Assembly: GCA_905221605.1 (NCBI GenBank)
Contig: CAJNDS010002200.1
Coordinates: forward strand, 5,001 to 65,000
Length of the DNA: 60,000 nt
Source of the DNA: Symbiodinium natans
Lineage: Eukaryota; Sar; Dinophyceae; Suessiales; Symbiodiniaceae
Reading direction: 5' to 3'
The notes below the pieces were generated by a model that saw only the letters and a list, made by a program, of their open reading frames with translations, was not told where the DNA came from and searched no databases. Within the stretch, counting starts at the first letter, position 1. Every line of letters starts with the position of its first letter. The position numbers were made by a program, and so were the translations under genes. Positions 10,211-19,646 of this stretch are shown piece by piece.

Positions 10211-10290
10211 AGGTCGGCTGTCTGGTCAGCGGCAGTGCGCCGCAACCATGGTTGCAAAAGGGGAGGCTGCCATGCTGGAGGCTAGGAGTT
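10211..10290. CDS. Possible exon island, strand undecided
   Basis: Open on plus (LSGQRQCAATMVAKGEAAML) and on minus (SLQHGSLPFCNHGCGALPL). No splice context settles it. G-rich TTTAGGG/TTTCGGG repeats follow. Confidence 0.3.
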
Positions 10291-10455
10291 GCTAGGGTTT
10301 AGGCTTTAGGGTTCAGGGTTTAGGGTTTCGGGTTTAGGGTTCCGGGTTTAGGGTTTCGGGTTTAGGGTTTCGGGTTTAGGGTTTCGGGTTTAGGGTTCAG
10401 GGTTTAGGGTTTCGGGTATGGAAGGGACTGACCTGTTGGATTATCGATCATGCTA

Positions 10456-10674
10456 TCAGGGGCGCTGGCTCATCCAAACCACTGGCTGGCAGATGTCGCC
10501 GGCGTGAAGTTCGTCGGCGTAAATCAACCGGAAGATTTCGTCGCTCTCTTTGGGTTTAGGGTTTAGGGTTTAGGGCTTAGGGTTTAGGGTTTAGGGTTTA
10601 GGGTTTAGGGTTTAGGGTTGTCCTCGGCCTTCTCGGGACTTGGCGACAGCGCCGGAACGATGGCTCTTAAACCC
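10456..10674 (-). CDS. Coding segment split by a telomere tract
   Basis: The minus strand has IVPALSPSPEKAED at about 10620-10674, then a C-rich tract (10552-10619), then KESDEIFRLIYADELHAGD and ICQPVVWMSQRP with a stop at 10456. A CAA triplet lies at both tract borders. Removing tract plus one CAA (68 nt) gives one continuous frame across GAG GAC AAA GAG. The tract offers no GT or AG on the coding strand. Confidence 0.6.
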
Positions 10675-10743
10675 CTCTGAAAAATTCCTGAATATGATCC
10701 TCTTAAGCCCAAAAAGGGAAAATATAAAATGTCCCAAAGGCAC
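10661..10743. mobile_element. Family O repeat, copy 1
   Basis: About 83 bp resembling 10892-10973: GATGGCTCTTAAACCCCTC to AAATGTCCCAAAGGCAC, with a shared core GAATATGATCCTCTTAA. No strong terminal inverted repeat was seen. Confidence 0.65.
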
Positions 10744-10804
10744 ATTGCTATCAGGGTGTAGGGGTTAAGGTTTAGGCTGTAGGGTTTCGGGTTTGGGGTT
10801 TGGG

Positions 10805-10891
10805 ATTCAGGGCTGCCGCTTTTGGCCTTTCTTGTGGGCTTCCCAGCCTTGTCCAGAACATTGCTTGCCAAACACACCACCGGGATGGCTC
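10805..10891 (-). CDS. Candidate exon after family O copy 2
   Basis: Minus strand: acceptor GGTTTTAG|G at 10892, then AIPVVCLASNVLDKAGKPTR and KAKSGSPES. The upstream copy of family O ends exactly at this acceptor, so the element lies in the intron. Confidence 0.6.
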
Positions 10892-10973
10892 CTAAAACCC
10901 TCAGAAAACACATTCCTGAACATGATCCTCTAAAACCCAACAAGGGAAAATATGGAATATCCCAAAGGCCTAC
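10892..10973 (-). mobile_element. Family O repeat, copy 2, possibly an entire intron
   Basis: On the minus strand it begins GTAGGCCTTTGGG and ends GGGTTTTAG|G, so the whole 82-bp repeat has GT-AG borders. Copy 1 has matching GTGCC and TTTAAG ends. This resembles an introner element, but the upstream exon was not confirmed. Confidence 0.5.
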
Positions 10974-11116
10974 CTAGACAAAGACACACCCAGAAGGCAC
11001 GGTAGGCCTGTCATAGCGCAGAGGAACAGATGACATCCCAACCGGGGTGGACCAAGTGAGTGACAAGTGAAGTGCCCGAAAACAAGCTAATCAGTCTAAC
11101 CCCGCCCTCCAATCCA

Positions 11117-11246
11117 ACAGCCGTCCTAAACCCTAAACCCTAAACCCTAAACCCTACACCCTACACCCTAAACCCTAAACCCCCAACCCTAAACCCTAAA
11201 CCCTAAACCCTAAACCCTAAACCCTAAACCCTAAACCCTAAACCCG
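11117..11246. repeat. CCCTAAA array
   Basis: C-rich array with a few CCCTACA variants. The flanks to 11.4 kb hold no recognised gene. Confidence 0.85.
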
Positions 11247-11406
11247 CACATCCCTGCAATCGATCCCTACCTGTGAACCCGGTGCAATACGGCTTGGAAC
11301 CCCTAGACAACCCTTCAAACAACTCCAAGCCCCCAAGTCTTCAACCCTTCCAACCCTACTACCTTATTGGGGTCCTTATTATGAGGAAATCCTCTACTTG
11401 GGGGCC

Positions 11407-11890
11407 TAAACCCCTAAACCCCTAAACCCCTAAACCCCTAAACCCCTAAACCCCTAAACCCCTAAACCCCTAAACCCCTAAACCCCTAAACCCCTAAACC
11501 CCTAAACCCCTAACCCCTAAACCCCTAAACCCCCCTAAACCCCTAAACCCCTAAACCCCTAAACCCCTAAACCCCTAAACCCTAAACTAAACCCCTAAAC
11601 CCTAACCCCTAAACCCCTAAACCCCTAAAACCCCCCAACCCCTAAACCCCTCAACCCCTAAAGCCCCTCAAACTCCCCCCTCAACCCCCTCAACCCCCTC
11701 ACCCCTCAACCCCTAAAAACCCCAAAACCCAAAACCCCCCTAAACCCCGAAAACCCCTAAAACCCCTAAAACCCCTAAAACCCCTAAACCCCTACACCCC
11801 TAAAACCCCTAAAACCCCTAAAACCCCTAAAACCCCTAAACCCCTAAACCCCTCAACCCCTAAACCCTAATTAAACCCTAAACCCTAAAC
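11407..11890. repeat. CCCCTAAA octamer array
   Basis: Nearly 480 bp of an 8-bp variant (CCCCTAAA, later CCCCTAAAA and CCCCTCAA) rather than the 7-bp unit. A truncated family C piece precedes it at about 11364-11406. Confidence 0.9.
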
Positions 11891-11891
11891 C

Positions 11892-11972
11892 CCCACCTGG
11901 AGGCATGGGCGGCAGCAGCGCCGCAGGGGGAGCACCAGGTGGGAGTGGAGGCATGGAGGGTCCAGGTGGTGG
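11892..11972 (-). CDS. Proline-rich exon island
   Basis: The minus strand reads PPPGPSMPPLPPGAPPAALL then PPMPPGG. Low-complexity Pro/Met/Ala sequence, typical of RNA-binding or splicing factor tails, but no domain is visible. Confidence 0.5.
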
Positions 11973-11999
11973 CCTCGATCTTTGCGTGGCTGTGCGGGT

Positions 12000-12151
12000 A
12001 TTTGGGGGTCTCCAAAATTAGGGTTTAGGGTTTGGGGTTTCGGGTTTAGGGTTTCCCGAAATTAGGGGTACCTTATTGTGGTCTTAGTAATAAGGGAAGC
12101 CTACTATTTGGGGACTACATCAGGGGACCCTTATTTTCTTAAACCACCATT
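12000..12151. mobile_element. Family C element, copy 2, with telomere tract inside
   Basis: Left end TTTGGGGGTCTCCAAAATTA is followed by a TTTAGGG/TTTCGGG tract (about 12019-12053). A repeated AATTAGGGGTACC and the rest of the element follow, ending TTCTTAAACCACCATT. The tract splits the left arm. Confidence 0.75.
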
Positions 12152-12274
12152 TGCAGCAAGCCCCACACAACCTTAGACATTCCCATTGAAGCATCTCTGC
12201 TAGCATCATTGGAAGATTGAAATCTTGGGGCTGGGGTGGGGGAAAGGGATAGAACAACGGTGAACATTTTAGGT

Positions 12275-12361
12275 TTAGGGTTTCATGAGGGGCTGTGGGC
12301 TATACTTGGCTTGTCCCGCTCCTCGGAGGACTACCTTCTTCCTATGGGTGTAGGGGTTCTC
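12275..12361 (-). CDS. Candidate exon
   Basis: Minus strand: acceptor GTGGCGGAG|G, then ENPYTHRKKVVLRGAGQAK and YSPQPLMKP with a stop in the adjoining array. A plus-strand frame (SSEDYLLPMGVGVLLRHRK) is also open; the minus reading is preferred for its AG|G context. Confidence 0.5.
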   Translation of the reverse strand, partial: ENPYTHRKKVVLRGAGQAKYSPQPLMKP

Positions 12362-12499
12362 CTCCGCCACAGAAAAGTTCTAGGCCATGACGTTGACGAA
12401 CTTATGAGGCTTAGGTTTCAAGTTCAGGGGTGAGGAATTGGGGCTTGGGATGAAAGCAGGTTGGTGCTCCCAGCCCGTGGGGTTTGGGGTTTGGGGTTT

Positions 12500-12605
12500 A
12501 GGGGTCCTCGAACACCTTCACAACATCCCAAGCCTCTTAAACGTCCGAAACTTGAAGGTAGCTCATCCCCTCCACCTCCGAAGCATCTGCTCACAGCAGC
12601 CGTAT
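12500..12605 (-). CDS. Possible exon island
   Basis: The minus strand reads VHTAAVSRCFGGGGDELPSS then FGRLRGLGCCEGVRGP. No convincing boundaries. Confidence 0.3.
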
Positions 12606-12659
12606 GCACCCTAAAGCCCTCAACCCAAAGCCTCAACGCACCCAAGCCCCAAACCCTGA

Positions 12660-12756
12660 ACCCCCCTAAACCCTAAACCCTAAACCCTAAACCCTAAACC
12701 CTAAACCCTAAACCCTAAACCCTAAACCCTAAACCCTAAACCCTAAACCCTAAACC
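12660..12756. repeat. CCCTAAA array
   Basis: Uniform C-rich array. Confidence 0.9.
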
Positions 12757-12852
12757 CCAAGTACACGTTTGGGGTCCCAACCCCGGCGGCAACGGCGCTT
12801 CCATGGGCGATGGGCCAATTGGAGGGCCAGGGGGCAGCGGGGTTCCTCTTCC
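12757..12852 (-). CDS. Proline-rich exon island
   Basis: The minus strand reads GRGTPLPPGPPIGPSPMEA then PLPPGLGPQT. It has C-rich repeat on one side and TTTAGGG on the other. A second minus frame (EEEPRCPLALQLAHR) is open. Confidence 0.45.
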
Positions 12853-13094
12853 GGTTTAGGGTTTTAGGGTTTAGGGTTTAGGGTTTAGGGCATTTAGGGT
12901 TTAGGGTTTAGGGGGGGGGGGGGTAGGGTTCAGGGTATAGGGTTTTCGGGCTTCAGGTTTCGGGTGCAGGGTTTGGGGTTCGGTCTAGGGCCGCCCAGGG
13001 GCCGCCGAAGGCGTCTAGGGGACTAGGCTCGTTCAGCTTTAGCAAGGCTTTAGGGCTCTTAGGGGGCTCAGTATTAGGGTTTAGGGTTTAGGGT

Positions 13095-13197
13095 CGCCCT
13101 AAACCCTAAACCCTAAACCCTAAACCCTAAACCCTAAACCCTAAACCCTAAACCCTAAACCCTAAACCCTAAACCCTAAACCCTAAACCCTAAGCCT
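13095..13197. repeat. CCCTAAA array
   Basis: About 14 units, facing TTTAGGG at 13075-13092. Confidence 0.9.
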
Positions 13198-13217
13198 TAA
13201 ACCCCTCCCTGTATGAC

Positions 13218-13304
13218 CCCCCTGAACATCAGGTCCGTCTGGAAGTTCTGTTGGCAGCATCGGCTCATCGTCATCCTCCTGCTTGGTCATGTGGTCCACA
13301 ATAT
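13218..13304 (-). CDS. Candidate acidic exon
   Basis: Minus strand: acceptor GGTTTAG|AT supplied by the telomere-type repeat, then IVDHMTKQEDDDEPMLPTEL and PDGPDVQGG. The donor could be GGGG|GTCATA. Strongly acidic; no family recognised. Confidence 0.65.
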
Positions 13305-13563
13305 CTAAACCCTAAACCCTAAACCCTAACCCCTAAACCTCGACCCTAAACCCTAAACCCTAACCTCCAATTGCAGAATTCCACACCCCCCCCCCCCCCC
13401 CCCTCCCCAAATCAGACATCCAAACCGTCTGTCCAGACAAGGACCCACGAGACACCACTAAACCTTTCTTGGGTCGTTAAGGGATTTAAACCCTCAACCC
13501 TCTACCCTACACCCTAAACCCTAAACCCTACACCTCTTAGTTGAGGGTACAGGCTCGGGAACC

Positions 13564-13623
13564 TTAACCCCTCGCATCTATTTGCTGCGAGAAAACCTGT
13601 TCGGGGTACAACCTTAGGAGCAC
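13564..13623 (-). CDS. Possible C-terminal exon
   Basis: Minus strand: VLLRLYPEQVFSQQIDARG and a stop, immediately downstream of a telomere-type run. Twenty codons only. Confidence 0.45.
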   Translation of the reverse strand: MLLRLYPEQVFSQQIDARG

Positions 13624-13736
13624 GTTTAGGGTTTAGGGTCTAGGGTCTAGGGTTTAGGGCTTAGGAGTCTTAATCTTCATCCCTTCATAAACCCTGAACC
13701 TCAAACTCCAAACCCTGAACTTTTCTTGCTTCGTTA

Positions 13737-13786
13737 AGTCCCGCAAGCATCAGGGCTGGTGATCTCAAAGAGTTCATGGAGGGGTT
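13737..13786 (-). CDS. Possible short C-terminal exon
   Basis: The minus strand reads PLHELFEITSPDACGT and a stop. The plus strand is also open. Confidence 0.35.
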
Positions 13787-14275
13787 AGGATTTAGGGTTT
13801 AGGGTTTGGGGCTTTGCGTGTTTTGGGGGCTCCGGCGCATACGGTTTGAGGGCTTGTTGGGGGTCTGAGGGATTGAGGGATTGAGGGTTTAAAGGGTTTT
13901 GGGGTTTGGGACCTGCCAAGCTTCCCCTAAACGCTAAACCCTAAACCCTAAACCCTAAACCCTAAACCCTAAACCCTAAACCCTAAACCCTAAACCCTGG
14001 GGTTCGTACATCAAGCGGCAATGCCTAAACTCTCTACGCACCCCTAAGCCCTACGTACGTCACCTTGAAGGCTTAAACAGCCCAAACCCCAAGCCCTAAG
14101 CCCTAAAGTCCAAAGCCCAAAGCCCTAAGCCCTGAGGCCCTAAGCCCTAAGCCCTAAGCCTAAGCCCTAAGCCCTCAGCCCTAAGCCCTAAGCCCTGGAC
14201 CCTAAGCCCTAAACCCTAAAACCCGAAGCCTGCTATTTCGAGAACCGAAAAGCTGTAACAAGCCCACTGTCTTGG

Positions 14276-14367
14276 GTTAGTTTGCATGGTCCCTTAATAC
14301 GGGCCCTTCATTGCGGAGCCCCTCAACCCTAAACACAAAACCCTACAAAACCCAAGGGACCATTAGC
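14276..14367. mobile_element. Family F element, copy 2
   Basis: Starts GTTAGTTTGCATGGTCCC and ends AACCCAAGGGACCATTAGCT. Shorter than copy 1, with CCCTAA-type sequence in the middle. Confidence 0.65.
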
Positions 14368-14808
14368 TAGAGAACCTAAACCTAGATCGAAAACCCTAAA
14401 CCCTAAACCCTCAACCCTAACCCTAAACCCTAAACCCTAAGCCCTAAACCCTAAACCCTAGGAATAACAAGGGTGCCCTGTCTGCCTTGAAGGGGCCTAA
14501 GCCCTCAGGGAACTAGGAGGGTGGGTCGTAGAAACTCTAACAGGCGGAGTCATAGTCAGAGTTTAGGGTTTAGGGTTTTGGGTTTAGGGTTTAGGGGTTC
14601 TCCAAAATAAGGGTGCACTTTTTTGAGGGCTCCTCTACCAAAGATTATCGTATTTCGGGCGTCTACAGGATGTGCCCCTAGGTTGGGAAACCCCCTAGTG
14701 GGCGTCCGAAACCCTAAACCCTAAACCCGAAACCCGAAACCCGAAACCCTAAACCCCTAACCCCTAACCCCTAACCCCTAAACCCTAAATAAACCCTAAA
14801 CCCTAAAC

Positions 14809-14886
14809 CGTAGGTTCTCCTCGTCATCTTCTTCGTCCTCGGACTCTCCTGACTCGCCGTCCTCGCCGCGACGCTGATGGCACGTT
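14809..14886 (-). CDS. Candidate acidic exon
   Basis: Minus strand: acceptor ACACCAG|A, then TCHQRRGEDGESGESEDEED and DEENLR, ending CTACG|GTTTAGGG, where the array itself gives the donor. The acidic run resembles nuclear-protein linkers. The two other minus frames are also open. Confidence 0.55.
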
Positions 14887-14904
14887 CTGGTGTTTCGACT
14901 CTTG

Positions 14905-15060
14905 GGTGTAGGGTTTAGGGTTTAGGGTTCAGGGTTCAGGGTTTAGGGTTTAGGGTTTAGGGTTTAGGGTTTAGGGGTTAGGGTTTAGGGTTTAGGGTTT
15001 AGGGCTAGGGTTTTAGGTTTAGGGTTTGGGGTTTAGGGTTTGGTGTTTGGGGTTTGGGGG
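14905..15060. repeat. TTTAGGG array
   Basis: G-rich array ending in GGGGTTT variants. Confidence 0.9.
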
Positions 15061-15334
15061 GGTTTGGAACTTAGGGGGTAATTAGAGTTTAGAGGACACT
15101 AGAGAGCGCGGTCTGTGTTGCCCTTAGAAAGAAGCTCTGCCACCAGAAGCCCGAAACCCTAAGCCCAAAACCCAAAAAAACTCTACCCCCCCCCCCCCCC
15201 CCCCGAAAGCGACAAAACCCCAAACCCTAATGAGACTCCAAAAAACCGACAAAATTCCCCCAGAACCCAAAACCCTAAATCCCCCCAAGCCCGAAACCCT
15301 AAACCCCCACATCGCAACTCCTCGAGGCAAAAGC

Positions 15335-15848
15335 TAAACCCTAAACCCTAAACCCTAAACCCTAAACCCTAAACCCTAAACCCTAAACCCTAAAGCCTAA
15401 ACCCTAAACCCTAAACCCTAAACCCTAAACCCTAAACCCTAAACTATCAAACAACCCTTGCTGCCCCACACCCCTTAAGAAATACCTGAAAGCCCCAACC
15501 CTGAAGCTCTGAACCCTAAGCCCTAAACTGAAGCCCTAAGCCCCAAACCCTAAACCCCAAACCCCAAACCCTAAACCCTAAACCCTAAACCCTAAACCCT
15601 AAACCCTAAACCCTAAACTATCAAACAACCCTTGCTGCCCCACACCCCTTAAGAAATACCTGAAAGCCCCAACCCTGAAGCTCTGAACCCTAAGCCCTAA
15701 ACTGAAGCCCTAAGCCCCAAACCCTAAACCCTAAACCCTAAACCCCAAACCCTAAACCCTAAACCCTAAACCCTAAACCCTAAACCCTAAACCCTAAACC
15801 CTAAACCCTAAACCCTAAACCCTAAACCCTAAACCCTAAACCCTAAAC
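15335..15848. repeat. CCCTAAA arrays with a tandem duplication
   Basis: A non-repeat segment starting CTATCAAACAACCCTTGCTG occurs twice, near 15445 and 15617. The two copies and their flanking units look the same, giving a period of about 172 bp. Confidence 0.9.
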
Positions 15849-15865
15849 CTTACGAAGCCTATTCT

Positions 15866-15928
15866 CTAAAGCACCCCCGGGGCGGGCTCCTGTGGCTCCT
15901 CCTCCGCACCCGGAAGGGTGGGCAGCAC
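15866..15928 (-). CDS. Candidate C-terminal exon
   Basis: Minus strand: acceptor CTGCAAG|G, then VLPTLPGAEEEPQEPAPGVL and a stop; the frame is open upstream as HYHAICK. A GT donor lies just before the stop (GGGG|GTGCTT), so it may continue. Confidence 0.6.
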   Translation of the reverse strand: MLPTLPGAEEEPQEPAPGVL

Positions 15929-16009
15929 CTTGCAGATGGCATGGTAGTGGTTTAGGGTTTAGGGTTTAAGGGTTTAGGGTTTTGGGGTTTAGGGTTTTGG
16001 GGTTTAGGG

Positions 16010-16270
16010 TTTAGGGCAAGGATGGATGGCTTGGGGTTAGGGGGTTCAGGGGGTTGAGGGGGTATAGGGTTTGGGGGGTTTAGGGGGTTTAGGGGGTTTA
16101 GGGGGTTTAGGGGGTTTAAGGGGTTTGGGGGGTTTAGGGGGTTTAGGGGTTTAGGGTTTAGTGTTTGGGGGGTTTAGGGTTTAGGGGTTTCGGGGGTTTG
16201 GGGGGTGTGGTGGATTTAGGGTTTGGGGGTTTGGGGGGTTTAGGGGGTTTTGGGGGGTTTAGGAGGGTTT
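16010..16270. repeat. GGGGTTTAGG-type array
   Basis: Octamer and decamer G-rich variants (TTTAGGGGG). The plus strand is guanine-rich for over 250 bp. Confidence 0.85.
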
Positions 16271-16373
16271 CGGGGGTTTAGGGGGTTTCCGCCGAGTCTG
16301 GTGGCGTGTTGGATGGGAAAAGGAGGTGAAAACCTCCCTCTTTCCCTCCTTACCCCCCCCCAAAACGCGGGGG

Positions 16374-16605
16374 GGGGGGTAGCCCCGGGCAGCTTTTCCA
16401 TGGAGGGCCAGACCACCCACACGGCATAAACTCACGGACCATAGGCGGTTTCGCACAGGACATAGGGGCCCTTTGGGAAAAACCACCCCAACACCCCCCC
16501 CCCCCCCAACCCTACCCCCTACCCCCCCCCCCCCCCCTACCCCCCCCCCCCCCTACCCCCCCTACCCCCCCCCCCCCCCCCCCCCCTACCCCCCCCCCCC
16601 CCCCC
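16374..16605. repeat. Poly(G) and poly(C) tracts
   Basis: Ten or more G at 16370-16379, then a series of 10-20 nt C runs with CTACC interruptions at 16493-16605. This is an unusual homopolymer cluster. Confidence 0.9.
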
Positions 16606-16865
16606 ACCAACTTTGGCATCCTTTGACCTAACGAACGCGTTTAAACCTTTCAACTATGCTCCAGCGGGGTCGGCGGCTTGAGCCGGAGGCTCTTAAATAG
16701 GGGGTTTGGGGGGTGTAGGGGGCTCATTGTGTTTAGGGTGTTTAGGGGGATTAGGGGGTTTAGGGTTTAGTGTTTAGGGGGTTTGGGGGTTTAGGGTTTG
16801 GGGCCCAAGTTGGGGTTTAGGCTTAGGGTTGTAGAGGTTTCCCTGAGGTTGGGGTTAGGGTTGAG

Positions 16866-16980
16866 GTTCTTGTTTTGGGTTCCGCGGGCTCTTGCGTATT
16901 GGGTATGGAGTCAAAGGATGCCCTTAGACGCGGTGTGGCCCCAGTCGTCTTTCTAGCGCCTCTTTGTGACTGCCTCTTGT
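16866..16980 (-). CDS. Possible exon island
   Basis: The minus strand reads SQRGARKTTGATPRLRASFD then SIPNTQEPAEPKT. No clear splice borders. A decayed family C copy follows at about 17013-17100. Confidence 0.4.
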
Positions 16981-17386
16981 GGAATATGGGGTTCGAGCAA
17001 ATAAGGGTCCGCCTAATATAGTCCCCCAATTAGTCGGATTCTCTTACCATAAGGACCCCAAAGAGGTATCCTCCTGATTTCGGAAAATTCCATAAACCCA
17101 AAACCCGACACCCTAAACCCCATAAGGTACCCCCCCCCCAACACACAAATTGTACATGTCAATTTTGTCGCATGTGGGAATCTCTTGGGCTTCAAGGCCG
17201 AAACAAAACCCTTAACCCCCAAAACCCGAAAACCCGAAACACTAACCCCCCCCCCCCAACCCCCCAAGCGTTCTTATGGTAAACCCTAAACACCCTAAAC
17301 TCTCCCCCCAAGGGTTCTTACCCTAAACCTGAAAACCCTAACCACCCCCAGGGGTTTAGGGTTGAGGGTTTTGGACCCTGAACGCC

Positions 17387-17482
17387 CCTCAAGGGCTCTT
17401 GCAGCCGGGGAGCCATGTCGCTATGGCCGGGAACGAGGCCGTCCGTCATGGCAGCGCGCACAGAACCTTGCCTTGGGAAAGA
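17387..17482 (-). CDS. Candidate exon
   Basis: The minus strand is open as SFPRQGSVRAAMTDGLVPGH then SDMAPRLQEPLR. The plus strand is also open but Trp/Arg-rich. Flanked by telomere-type repeats on both sides. Confidence 0.45.
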
Positions 17483-17782
17483 GTAGGGTTTGGGGTTGAG
17501 GGTTTAGGGTTTAGGGCTTGATATGGTCCCTTTCGTTTTCTAATCCTACCCCCTAAGCCCTGAACCCTAAACCCCACAAGTCAACTCTGGATCTGAGGCC
17601 AGATATTCAGAGCGATGCCGACACGCCTTGTAGGAATTGATACCCTAAGCTCCAACTTAAGAACCCCCAAACAGGTTTGTGGCTTAGGGTGTAGAGCGTA
17701 GGCGTATGCGAGTTATAACCCACCAACGTTCAGAAGCCACTAGGTCAACTATGCACGAAGGAGGTCGCGGGAGCTGGTGTTG

Positions 17783-18050
17783 TAATCCTTCCCCTTTGTA
17801 TTAAACGTCCCCCTGATTATAGCAACACTTTTGGGAAAATCCTGCCGAAACCGACCCCGCCGTTTAAACCCTATTCCGAATTAGGGGGGGGGGGGTTCAG
17901 AGCCTCAGAAACCTTCAAGCCAATCTAAACCCTATCCCAAAAGATGGCATATGGATAAAAAACATCCCCCCTAATAGTAAAAACGCATTTCGACTTTCCG
18001 TTGGGGGGGGGGGTCTCCGTTTAATAACAGGGGCAGGGATTTGAATTAGA
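17783..18050. mobile_element. Family K element, copy 1
   Basis: About 268 bp. Begins TAATCCTTCCCCTTTGTATT and ends GTTTAATAACAGGGGCAGGG with TTTGA, an imperfect inverted repeat of about 30 bp. Two internal GGGGGGGGG runs and the phrase AAATCCTGCCGAAACCGACC are shared with copy 2. Confidence 0.8.
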
Positions 18051-18055
18051 ACCAG

Positions 18056-18129
18056 GCAGTGTTGTCCATGTGCGCCAGAGTCTCAGCCGCCAATTGCATC
18101 GCTCGTCGCAATTGCTCAATGTGTGTGTC
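18056..18129 (-). CDS. Candidate C-terminal exon
   Basis: Minus strand: acceptor GGTTAAG|G at 18130, then DTHIEQLRRAMQLAAETLAH and MDNTAWF with a stop. Helical and protein-like. Its upstream neighbour is the 18.13-18.30 kb array and then the island at 18296-18355. Confidence 0.7.
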
Positions 18130-18130
18130 C

Positions 18131-18295
18131 TTAACCCTAAACCCTAAACCCTAAAACCCTAAAACCCTAAAACCCTAAAACCCTGAAACCCTAAAACCCT
18201 AAAACCCTAAAACCCTGAAACCCTAAAACCCTAAAGCCCTAAACCCTAAACCCTAAAGCCCTAAACCCTAAACCCTGAACCCCAAACCCTAAAGC
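18131..18295. repeat. CCCTAAAA octamer array, possible intron
   Basis: Octamer variant array lying exactly between two minus-strand coding islands. On the coding strand it offers GC (CTTG|GCTTTAG) or G|GTTTGG donors and TTTAG or TTAAG acceptors. Both choices keep the frame open. Confidence 0.85.
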
Positions 18296-18355
18296 CAAGG
18301 AGGCGGAGATGCCCCCATCTGCGGTCATCGCCGTGTACTGTGCTGACGTAGAACC
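18296..18355 (-). CDS. Candidate exon
   Basis: The minus strand reads GSTSAQYTAMTADGGISASL, continuing into the array. Spliced across the array it would join the DTHIEQLRRAM exon. The plus strand (KEAEMPPSAVIAVYCADVEP) is also open. Confidence 0.55.
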
Positions 18356-18820
18356 CGGGTGAAAGGCTTTGGGAGCTTCATGCCCAAACCCTAAACCCTA
18401 AACCCTAAACCCGAAACCCTAAACCCTAAACCCCACTCCCTCCCAAATCCTAAAGCCTTAAAAAACCCCAAGCCCTAAACTATACGTAACCACGTAAACC
18501 CTAGACCCGAAAACCCTAACACACGCGCCGAAACCCCAAGAACCCCCCAACACCTAAACCCGAAACACCTCTAAACCCTGAATTCCAAAGTGTGAAAGAA
18601 GCCTGGTTTATGGTTTAGTACTCAGGGTTAGACAATTTAGGGTTAAGGGATTCCAGGGTTTAGGGTTCAGAAAGTACAAGGTTAAGTGGGTTTAGGGTTT
18701 AGGGTAACTATGCACAGGGTTTAGTAGATCCAGGTATAGAGGGCTGGAGTTCGGAGTCCCCAAAACGAAAGCCCTAAACGCTATCAACCCCTTGCGCCCC
18801 TGCCTGTTCTATGCTAAACC

Positions 18821-19119
18821 CTATAATCCCGTCCCCCTTTTATTAAAGACCCCCCTAATACTAAAAACACTTTCCGGAAAATCCTGCCGAAACCGACCCG
18901 CCTTTAAAACCCTATTCCGAATTAGGGGGGGGGGGGGTTCAGGCCTCCAATAAACCCCCTCAACACCAATAAAAACCCTCAGAGGGTTTAGGGTTGGGGG
19001 TCTAGGGTTAAGGGTTTAGGGCTTAGGGTTCTGACATTTCGATAAAAACCTCCCCCTAATAATAAAAACGCATTTCGAGTTTCTATTGGGGGGGGGACCC
19101 CCCGTTTAATATTAGGGGA
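18821..19119. mobile_element. Family K element, copy 2
   Basis: Same order of motifs as copy 1: TAATCCCGTCCCCCTTTTAT, ATCCTGCCGAAACCGACC, AATTAGGGGGG, then AACGCATTTCGAGTTTCTAT and a terminal GTTTAATATTAGGGGAAGGG ATTA. Telomere-type sequence at 18.97-19.03 kb splits its middle. Confidence 0.8.
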
Positions 19120-19582
19120 AGGGATTAAACCGCAAAACCCCTGCACACCCTGAGCCCTGTAAAGCCCTTGTGCCTTTCACTAAAGTCCGCTATGCCCGAA
19201 CACCCTGTGAACCCTAAACACCCCCATCCCTCAACCCTGAACCCTGAACCCTAAACCCTAAACCCTAACCCTAAACCCTACAAGCCCTAAGCCCTGAATC
19301 CCCCTGACACAACCGATGAAGGCCCTAAACCCGAAAACCGTGGACCACAAACCTTTTGAGCCCTACACTATACGTCCTAAACCCAAAACTTTAGTTCCCA
19401 AACCCCTAAACCCCAAAACCCGTAACGCCCAGCACTCTGAACACCCTAAACCCAACAGAAATCCTACACTTTGATTCCTAAACCCTAAATTTTGCCTAAA
19501 ACCCAAAACCACAAAACCCCAAACTCCCTAAGCCATAAACCCTAAACCCTAAACCCTAAACCCTAAACCCTCAACCCTAAAC

Positions 19583-19646
19583 GTCTCAGCATCCCGGCGC
19601 CAGAGGCGGCGGCTCTCGCTTGACAGAGCCGTCGGGATGCCGGTAC
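19583..19646 (-). CDS. Candidate 64-nt exon
   Basis: Minus strand: acceptor CCCTGAG|G, then TGIPTALSSESRRLWRRDAE, ending GAGAC|GTTTAGGG at the start of an array. The island also forms a GCATCCCG/CGGGATGC hairpin. Confidence 0.6.

Noticed and set aside
3195-12852. Gly-rich GGGPGG peptides on the plus strand
   Set aside because: They are the antisense of the proline-rich minus-strand islands; splice context and neighbouring exons favour minus.
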